This document shows positions 56,601 to 64,000 of a stretch of DNA of 64,000 nt, one piece after another. The stretch is from Lithospermum erythrorhizon (taxonomy: Eukaryota > Streptophyta > Magnoliopsida > Boraginales > Boraginaceae): positions 124,001 to 188,000 of the forward strand of contig JADFUC010001833.1 of assembly GCA_019722365.1 (NCBI GenBank), written 5' to 3'. Position numbers and translations under genes: made by a program. Under the pieces are notes generated by a model that saw only the letters and a list, made by a program, of their open reading frames with translations, had not been told where the DNA came from and ran no database searches. The stretch's first letter is position 1; every line of letters begins with the position of its first letter.

Positions 56601-57327
56601 ATAGGGTATGATTTTCCAATTCTAGAGAGTGAATGTTTATATTACAAAATATCATGTGAATGTCACTATGCATATTATCGAACAAGGCAGTCCGAAATAA
56701 ATCAAAGATGCTAGCTAAGCTAGAAAGATATGAGAATCATGGATAAACGATAAAATGTACAACCATTATCAGAAAATCCAAATCTCACCAATGATTCAAT
56801 GAATATGAAGTATGAAAATTATGTGAAGCGACAAAAAATGCATCTTAGTCTCGGGGGACACTAGCTAATATTGTAGAGAAATTAATAAAATACATTTCGA
56901 TTCATGTAATTTAACAAAAAGTTTCAAAGTTGGACCACAACCTATACTAATGTCGTTTTATTTCAACAAACATCGAATGTCAAACTGGTTTGAATCTGAA
57001 CTATATGTTACTATTTTGCAAATCTTAAATAATTGGGAGTGAAATGCATCCTCTTTTAATGCGAAATTCCTGGCCGTTAATCTGAAACAAGACACTAAAT
57101 AAATCTCTGACGACGAATAGCTACAACCACGACGCCGAAACCACACTAGCCTCGACTCAAAGAAAGATAAGAGTGAATCGAACTCATGACCACACGGTCA
57201 CAAGTATTGATGTTACCGTCCGATATCGGGCCACAAGGTGATTGTGCCTCGACCAAGAGCGCCGAGAGTGAATCGAACTCATAACACTTTGGTCCTTGAT
57301 ACACCACTGGCTGCATTTTGGCTAATG
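53677..57327. other. Intergenic region, NHL promoter and unclassified repeats
   Basis: NHL promoter first, then AT-rich DNA with a MITE-like right end (CGGATGATAAGGGAG then TA) near 54150. A GC-richer island at about 55900-56280 carries no gene. At about 57160-57320 the phrase GAGTGAATCGAACTCAT occurs twice, ~95 bp apart; on minus it reads ATGAGTTCGATTCACTC, close to a pol III B box, so SINE-like relics are possible. Confidence 0.4.
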
Positions 57328-57871
57328 CTTAAGCCAAAAACGCCACACAAATGTCGATAGATACCTGCGGTGACGCTTTTTGTGGCGAAATGAAACGTAG
57401 AAGCCACCGTGACGTCACACTTAAATCAAACGCCGCATATGTCATAAAGAAAAGTAGTATGATGATTGTGCGACATTTCTAAATATCACCAGCAATGGAA
57501 TAACCCGGTTAAAACCATCATAGAAACGTGACAATTTGACCTAAGGAACCGACATAGAAACGTCATACTATGCTTGTTAAAATTAATGAAACACACTTAA
57601 TTAAGGAAAATGGATTTAATATTAATGAATATGTGGCAAAAATATCACACATTTAAACACACTTAATTAATGAATCACACTTAATTAGTAGGAAATACAA
57701 AATTAATCAAAAGTGATTTCGCCACAATAATGTCACATATTTAATATTAAATAATTTATTTATTATATATAATAATAACCATAATGCCATACAAATGTCA
57801 TACCACCAAAAAGCTCTTCGCCACAATAACGTCACACACTTAATACTAATTAATTAATTTATTATATATAA

Positions 57872-58806
57872 TGTAAGTGTAATCACCAGGAAATAGGGAA
57901 GTAAAAGATCTATCGAACACAATCGTTGTAATTTCACTAGTCGATAACAAATTGGACGAACGTAATAGAACGTAAAACCAGCCATAGTTAATACCCACGC
58001 AAGAACACTCGACACCGACACGCATAAGACCCGACAGAGATATACAATAATCAAAAATAAAACACCAATAAAGATGGTAACCCGCCTGCAACATGCACCC
58101 ACGCCCTGGGGACAATCCGCCCAATTAAGGATTCAACTATGATAATGCAGAATTACAAATAAGTGTCTTATCTCCCCGAATGCCCTTATTCACTCCTATC
58201 AAAGATGTATAAGTCCGTGCCTCCCCGACTACACCTATCCTCAACAACACACTATTATCCCTAGTATGTGTTTCTACGTAATTTATCACTAAAGTAAGAC
58301 TGTCAGAACCAAGTTGTCAACAACAGCTTGTGTACAATACTAAAGGAGCTATAGAATACTCATACATTCAACCCTACAATAAAAAGAGCAAAATCTTTCA
58401 AGCTCTTTTCCTCACAAAATAATGCAGAACTCTCTATTATTTTTGGTTTTTTCTAGGTCTACAAGTGAGGCCTTTATATAGTGTAGGCACAATCAAGTTT
58501 ATGGTAATAACTTCCATAAACAAAACCTTCCATAATTGCTTCGATACTTTCCTTGTCTCATAACCAACCAAATCTGCACTTTTATGCTTGGGGTACACTC
58601 CAAGACATTACCATATATATTGTAGGGATCTAAAATATCTCTTCCAATTATTTACCAAATTCAAAGAAATCTCGAAATATTTAATAATATTCCGACAAAG
58701 AAATGAATCGTTGCAACCAATCACCGTTTTGACACTTCGTTTTCCAATACTGGTCATCTTCACGCTTTTGCCTATCAACAAAATTGCTACCAATAAAATA
58801 CTAACA
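57872..58806 (-). mobile_element. Solo LTR with 5-bp target duplication
   Basis: Plus strand begins TGTAAGTGTAATCACC and ends AATACTAACA, giving TG...CA ends. TATAA flanks both sides (57867-57871 and 58807-58811). Excising LTR plus one TATAA restores the intact 99-bp unit exactly. On minus there is a TATATAAAGGCC promoter near 58480-58470 and a downstream GGCGGATTGTCCCCAGGG block as in copia LTR ends. 935 bp; no internal region, so recombined to a solo LTR. Confidence 0.92.
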
Positions 58807-59131
58807 TATAATAATAAAAATAACCAAATTATAATGGCGTAATACCAAAAAGATATTCGCCACAATAACGTCACACAGTTAATCTTAAATAACTAATTTA
58901 TTATATATAATAATAAAAATAATGCCATAATAATATCATACCACCAAAAAGCTCTTCGCCACAATAACGTCACACGGTTAATATTAAATAACTAATTTAT
59001 TATATATAATAATAAAAATAATGCCATAATAATGTCATACTGCCTAAAAGCTCTTCGCCACAATAACGTCACACATTTAATATTAAATAACTAATTTATT
59101 ATATATAATAATAAAAATAACGCCATAATGA

Positions 59132-59908
59132 TAGTTTGTAATTGAATGTAACTGTTAAGATTTTCTCTCTAATAAATCTTTCTCTTAATAGACTTCTTTC
59201 TTTATTTCTAAATCTTTATGAATGCGCATTGTATTATTGTCAGCTCCAAACGGTATCAATGAAACGAAAAGCTTCGCTCTTCAAGCGCAAAGGATTCAAA
59301 AACAATTTCTTTATCAAGTGGAGCCCGCCTATCTTCCAACTGTGTGGGACGGAGTAAGGGAACTTCTCACCTCCTACGAGTCGTCCGGCGTAAAAGACTT
59401 TCTGAATTGAGTAAAAGAACTGGGAGTTCGATCAAGATGTTGATTCCGCAAGATAGTAATACAGCCTTTCGACAAGGGGAAGGTAAACTAAATCTCTTTC
59501 TTTGCAAACAAATTTTAAGGGAAAGAGAGATAGAAACTAGTAAACTATCCGCTATCAAGACCTAAAAGTAACGAGGATTGAAGTCGTGGTAGTTCAAGAA
59601 GACGTGGTCGTATTTTTTCTTTTTATTTTCGGTATGTCGCCCGGAGCAAAGTGAGCGATGCATCAGCGCTGCATGTGGTGATGTCGAATTTGCGCCAATT
59701 ATCGGTTTTCAGTTGTTATTGTGGCTGGTGCTGCGCCTTTCAGCTGGAGATAGAGGGGAAAGCGCGATGTCGAAGCAGGGAGCTCGCCAAAACTATAGAA
59801 AGCCGTGAAAAGCCTTAAAGAAAAAGCTTTATTAGTCGCTAATGGGTAATATCTTCCCTTTCCATTCTATCGGACACACGGCTCTCCCTCGCTTTGAACC
59901 CTTCCCTA
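59132..59908. other. Foreign-composition insert, possible organellar DNA
   Basis: About 775 bp interrupts a 99-bp unit between GCCATAATG and CCAAAAAGCTC, with about 9 bp of target missing and no target duplication or inverted ends. G+C is far above the surroundings. Purine-rich prose such as GGAGATAGAGGGGAAAGCGC and GCCCGGAGCAAAGTGAGCGA recalls plant mitochondrial intergenic DNA. No known gene was recognised; short frames inside lack domains. End-joining capture of organelle DNA would fit. Confidence 0.45.
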
Positions 59909-60371
59909 ACCAAAAAGCTCTTCGCCACAATAACGTCACATGGTTAATATTAAATAATTAATTTATTAAATATAATAATAAAAATAATGCCATACAAATG
60001 TCATACCACCAAAAAGTTCTTCGCCACAATAACGTCACACACTTAATATTAAATAATTAATTTATTATATATAATAATAAAAATAATGCCATAATAATGT
60101 CGTACCAACAAAAAGCTCCTCGCCACAATAACGTCACACACTTAATATTAAATAATTAATTTATTATATATAATAATAAAAATAACGCCATAATAATGTC
60201 ATACCACCAAAAAGCTCTTCGCCACAATAACGTCACAAGCTTAATATTAAATAATTAATTAATTATAATAATAACACAAATGCCATACAAACGTCACTCT
60301 ATATAATATAATAAAAAAAATTAAAAAATCAAGCCCTAAAAAATAAATAGAACAAAATTTTAAATAATCGT

Positions 60372-60423
60372 GATATATATATTATATTAAATCAATATAT
60401 ATATATATATAAATATATGTATG

Positions 60424-60456
<33 letters not shown>

Positions 60457-60457
60457 T
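60372..60457. repeat. (TA)n dinucleotide tract
   Basis: Nearly pure alternating TA with rare GT and AC interruptions. Confidence 0.9.
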
Positions 60458-61069
60458 CAAAATATACATACATATATTAATCAAATAAAATGTAAAAAAA
60501 AATATAAACATTAAACATGAGCATTCATAATAAAGAAAATTAATTATTTAAATGAACAACTCTTATTTTTGAAACTATAAAATATCTCATTAAAGTATAT
60601 TTTGATTTGCTACATTCAAATAGTAAACAAGTTAATATATAAAATGATTAAATTGCGTATATAATAAAGAAGAATTAAGAAAATATAATATACCTCAAAT
60701 TAAAATTGAATTTGCTACAAAAAAAAAAAGACAAGTTAGTATATAATATTAGAATAAACAACTATGAAATCAATACATTAAATTAATAACTAAATTACAC
60801 TTAAGAAATAAAGAAAAAGAAAATTACCTCAAGAAATTAAGAGGAAGGAAATGAGTTTGTTATGTTATATTTATAGGAGGAGATAAGAGATATTATCAGA
60901 TTTTTTCACTTGAATTCTCCCGCTTATGCCAAAACGGGGCCACAAACTCGCCATAGTGTAAAGATATTTCCAAATTTTAGTTTTAAAATGTACTAACGGT
61001 GACGATTCGAGACGCTTAATGAATATCATTTAATTACTTTTCAGAATATTTTAAAATAGGTTTATATGT

Positions 61070-61690
61070 ATTTTTTAAAAGTGTGTGACGTGTATAAGGC
61101 ATATATATTCCGAAACGTCACAGAAATGTCATAGGTTCCAATTTTTTTTAGATAAATACTCCTTATCTTTTAATAAATTAAATCACATATGTTATTTTAA
61201 ATTAGCTATCAGTGCACGGTCGATACACATTCCAATTAAATATTTTGTTTACTTGATATTTATTCATAAAAAAGAACCGTTGACAAGTCAAATTTATCAA
61301 ACCATAGGAAAATGAGATTTTTAAAATATATTTGGTTACAAATTGATATATATTTGATCGGAAAGTTCATTTTACATGGTAATGCGCATATTTTTTTAGA
61401 TAAATACTCCGTATTTTTTAATAAATTTTAAATATACTCAACGTGTGACGTTTCTGAGACATTTTGTTGAATATCTTTTAATTACTTTTCAGAATATTTT
61501 AAAATAAGTTTATATGTACTTTTTCTTAAAAATCTTGTGACTTGTATAAGGCATATGTATTCCCAAACGTCATAGGAATGTCATACGTTCCAATTTTTTT
61601 TTAGATAAATATTTTAGATAAATACTCCTTATCTTTTAATAAATTTTAAATATACTCAACGTGTGACGCCATAAAAACGTCACAGACCTA
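61070..61690 (+). repeat. Diverged ~470-bp direct repeat
   Basis: GTATAAGGCATATATATTCC with AAACGTCACAGAAATGTCAT near 61093 recurs as GTATAAGGCATATGTATTCC with AAACGTCATAGGAATGTCAT near 61545. TTTTTTTAGATAAATACTCC follows each. A third partial copy starts near 61391. Confidence 0.75.
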
Positions 61691-61904
61691 CCATATACTT
61701 TAAATGCATGTCATCGTTTCACCTACATATTTTGAGCGTTTTTGTTAAGCAATTAATGTCATGCAAAACGTCACACTACTGCCACATAGAAGAAAGTAAC
61801 CGTTCAAATGAAATTAATGTCATAATAAATGCCAAACGTCACACAACCGCCACATGAGAACATTAATTTAATTTAAATATTGATATAAAATTTCTGATTA
61901 AAAT

Positions 61905-62300
61905 ATAATTGAAAACTGAAAAATTTGTTAATATTGATATGAGGAATATTAAGTTAATATAAATCTTGATATGAAACTTATGATTAAATTATTAACACAA
62001 CGTCATAGTAATGACACAAACAATTGAATTAATTTCATAAATAATTTAAATATTTATTACATTAAATATAACGTCACATAAATGACATTCTCTGAGTTTT
62101 AGAAAAATATAATTGAAAATTAAAAATTTAGTTAATATTGATATGAGGAATATTAAGTTAAATAAATGTTAATATGAAATTTATGATTAAATTATTAACA
62201 CAACGTCATAGTAATGACACAAACTATTGAATTATTTTCCTAAATAATTTAAATTTTTATTCAAGTAAAATATAACGTCACATAAATGTCATATTCTAAG
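61905..62300 (+). repeat. ~195-bp tandem duplication
   Basis: Two units with TTAATATTGATATGAGGAAT, ATTAACACAACGTCATAGTA, ATGACACAAAC and AAATATAACGTCACATAAAT in the same order, starting near 61905 and 62104; a third decayed start lies near 62306. Confidence 0.85.
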
Positions 62301-62880
62301 TTTTAGAAAAATATAATTAGAAAAATAAAAAATTAGTTAATATTAATATGATAAATTATAAAAAATTATGTTATTAGTGTTGTTAATTATATATAATGTC
62401 ACACTAATACATAGCTAAGAATAAATAATGTTAATTTCAGTTACGCCACAATTACGTCACACACAAAAGAATTAAATTTGTTAAGTTATCGTAATTTGTA
62501 AATACACAAGTAAACCTCACAATTATGTCATATGGTTATTAAAAACCGCGACGCTTTTAGTGGCATGTTTGCTTTTACCTCCCTGAAAACACTACGACGC
62601 TTTAGCGGCATTTTGTTTATTCCTCGAAAAATACTGCGGACGCTTCAAGACGGGATGTTTTCGAGGGAAACATTACGCCACAATAACGTCATAGTATTTT
62701 TGCCGGGAAAACGATTATGCCACACAAATGTCAACAGACGCTAATACTTTTTCGCCCGGAAATCTTTATGTATTTATTATTGTGTCTTGGACACGTTGCA
62801 GTAATGTCATACAAGTTGTGACATTTGTGTGACGATTTGTAATTATGTCACAACGCCTTTTTTCTAAGAAATGATAATGA

Positions 62881-63408
62881 CATGATTGGTTGTGACGGCC
62901 TACACTACGCCTCTGTCTAAACTTAACGAAAAATTTGTGTTACTTTCGGGACCAAAGCGCAATATTGCGTCACTATCTAGACCAAAGCCCGTAACATCGC
63001 TGGCCACTATTCGTAATCAAAGCCGCTTACATGCCGCTAATTATCGTGTGACCAAAAGACAACTCGCAGACACTATCCGAAACCATTTTGAAAAATTAGA
63101 TCTTTATTAAAATGTGTGTAAAACTTGATCAAATGAAACAAGTAGTTATGATAAATGAAAAAAAGAGTATGAGTGAGAGTGGAGAATGTCAATGGGATGG
63201 AGGGCCTAAATATTACTCCGAATTAAATACATTTCACCGTTAGGACTCTTATTTCATATAGTCCGATCCCTACAAAATAAGTACTTATAGTATAACATAT
63301 AAAAAATGAAAACCAAACAATTAAAATAAGAATAGCAAAATCTATGGAACAATCATAATTATACAAAGTCAAAAAACTTCAAACTAAATAAAGTAAACTA
63401 ACTAATTA
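62881..63408. other. Spacer before the trihelix gene
   Basis: The first 200 bp carry weak GCGTCAC and GCCGCTTACATGCCGC words continuing the previous element; the rest is AT-rich and is probably 3' UTR of the trihelix gene. No gene seen. Confidence 0.4.
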
Positions 63409-64000
63409 TTAAGCATCAATCTTGAAAACTGATGTTTGATTATTAGCTTCTGCAGCTGCATGCACCTCCTCCTTGTCATGTGGTACGTTAGGAGAAGCTA
63501 AAGAAGTGTTCCCCGCCACAACATGGTTGTTTTCCGGCAATGTGTGGTGGTTTTCCGGCAACATCTGGCGGTTTTCCGGCACGTCACCAGTGGGGGCCAC
63601 AAGTATTCCTTGGCTATATAGTTTGCTCAACTGATGAAAATAAGGACATGTCCTTGAATCAAGTGACCTCTTCTTGTTGTTGTCTTTTGTCTTCCTGAAA
63701 TACTTGTTGATATTTTCCCATTTCTCTTTGCATCTCTTTGCACTCCTTTTGTATCCTAGTTTCTCCATCCCTTGTGAAATTCTTTCCCATAATGGACATT
63801 TCCCCCCTCCACTTTCTTTAATATTATTATTGTCCTCACAATTCGGAATATTATTAAAACTGCACCTCAAGTTTATTAATGCCAAGACTTCATCTTTTGG
63901 CCATCTCTTTCCTGTATCATTATTCCCTTTTGAGGGCGCCTTTGAATTTGCATGCATATTTCCAAAATTGGGATTTTGGGTGCTCATGGATTGAGTAGAT
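63409..64000 (-). CDS. GT-2-type trihelix transcription factor, 3' part (partial)
   Basis: C-terminal trihelix DNA-binding domain of a GT-2-like nuclear factor; the frame is open to the window edge, so the N-terminal part lies beyond 64000 and the Met at 63987 need not be the start. Domain: KRWPKDEVLALINLRCSFNN, then PLWERISQGMEKLGYKRSAK, RCKEKWENINKYFRKTKDNN and CPYFHQLSKLY. The spaced Trp (RWP, LWE, KWE) and the KRSAKRCKEKWENINKYF helix are hallmarks of the GT-2 second domain. It is followed by a short tail with three PENxxxL heptad copies (about 137-159 of the visible frame) and a polar C-terminus ending FKIDA. The tail is short compared with GT-2 and GTL1. Family call is firm; the target genes are unknown. 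Confidence 0.92.
   Translation of the reverse strand, partial: STQSMSTQNPNFGNMHANSKAPSKGNNDTGKRWPKDEVLALINLRCSFNNIPNCEDNNNIKESGGGKCPLWERISQGMEKLGYKRSAKRCKEKWENINKYFRKTKDNNKKRSLDSRTCPYFHQLSKLYSQGILVAPTGDVPENRQMLPENHHTLPENNHVVAGNTSLASPNVPHDKEEVHAAAEANNQTSVFKIDA

Larger units (their letters stand above)
57708..60290 (+). repeat. Nine ~99-bp tandem units, twice interrupted
   Basis: Units centred on CGCCACAATAACGTCACA start near 57720, 57819, 58858, 58957, 59056, 59923, 60022, 60120 and 60220. Each continues TTAATATTAAATAATTAATT, TATTATATATAATAATAAAA, then AATGCCATAATAATGTCATA and CCACCAAAAAGCTCTT. Removing the two insertions makes the spacing a regular 98-100 bp. It is not a CRISPR array: units are adjacent with no unique spacers. 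Confidence 0.9.
57328..62880. mobile_element. Composite element built from GCCAYA / GTCAY words
   Basis: Over about 5.5 kb, short words such as CGCCACAATAACGTCACAC, GCCACACAAATGTC and ATGCCATAATAATGTCATA recur tens of times, at both ends and throughout, in otherwise very AT-rich DNA. The pattern GCCAY-(6-9 nt)-GTCAY resembles the dense short subterminal binding sites of CACTA-type elements, but no CACTA...TAGTG termini or transposase were found. Internal parts include the ~99-bp array, a solo LTR, an unlike-composition insert, a TA tract and two further tandem repeats. Family and exact ends are unknown. Confidence 0.55.

Noticed and set aside
57160..57320. B-box-like GTTCGATTC words suggesting tRNA or SINE genes
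   Set aside because: No A box at proper spacing and no foldable cloverleaf could be read; kept only as a remark.
57708..60290. Regular 99-bp periodicity resembling a CRISPR array
   Set aside because: Units are contiguous with no distinct spacers, in a plant nuclear context; it is a tandem repeat.
62903..62907. CACTA word as a possible CACTA-transposon terminus
   Set aside because: No matching TAGTG partner or 3-bp target duplication was found in either direction.

Overview
The window is nuclear DNA of a flowering plant. The genes have GT-AG introns and are separated by long AT-rich stretches full of transposon relics. The ALS transit peptide and the many MITE ends containing CTCC/GGAG and TACTCCGTA-like words suggest Caryophyllales, most likely an Amaranthaceae/Chenopodioideae relative of spinach, quinoa or beet. 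That placement is inference from recognition, not from a search.

Seven protein-coding genes can be supported. From left to right: (1) the 3' end of a chloroplast-type FKBP prolyl isomerase (+); (2) a complete cytosolic HSP90 (-, 3 exons, 705 aa) with a TATA box and a perfect heat-shock element; (3) a complete acetolactate synthase (-, 667 aa) whose transit-peptide region is split from the enzyme by a MITE-bearing intron; (4) an SFT2-like Golgi transport protein (+, 4 exons, 235 aa); (5) a KIN-14 kinesin with a calponin-homology domain (-, 17 coding exons, 1075 aa), with one AT-AC minor-spliceosome intron, a 5.6-kb intron and a 27-bp in-frame duplication in the motor; (6) a uridine kinase/UPRT-like protein (-, 14 coding exons, 468 aa); (7) an intronless LEA-2/NHL membrane protein (-, 223 aa). 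The 3' part of an eighth gene, a GT-2-type trihelix transcription factor (-), runs off the right edge. The genes do not form a pathway. FKBP and SFT2 genes are neighbours in Arabidopsis as I recall (AT4G26555/AT4G26550), so HSP90 and ALS may sit inside an old collinear pair.

The space between genes is repeat-driven. About 12.8-16.6 kb is a transposon-like unit with inverted repeats of roughly 400-500 bp around five tandem ~530-bp units and no visible transposase. About 16.8-17.2 kb is a decayed LINE reverse-transcriptase end. A ~650-bp AAT-type microsatellite lies at 49.9-50.5 kb. About 57.3-62.9 kb is a remarkable block built from recurring short words (GCCAYA and GTCAY). It contains nine ~99-bp tandem units split by a 935-bp solo LTR with a 5-bp target duplication, and by a ~775-bp insert of unlike composition that may be organellar DNA. 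Stowaway-like MITEs lie in introns of ALS and KIN-14; one has its pre-insertion site preserved in a neighbouring duplicate.

Exon borders were placed by hand from splice signals, reading-frame continuity and recalled family conservation. All protein lengths come out as whole codons. Borders could be off by a base or two where I misread a block.
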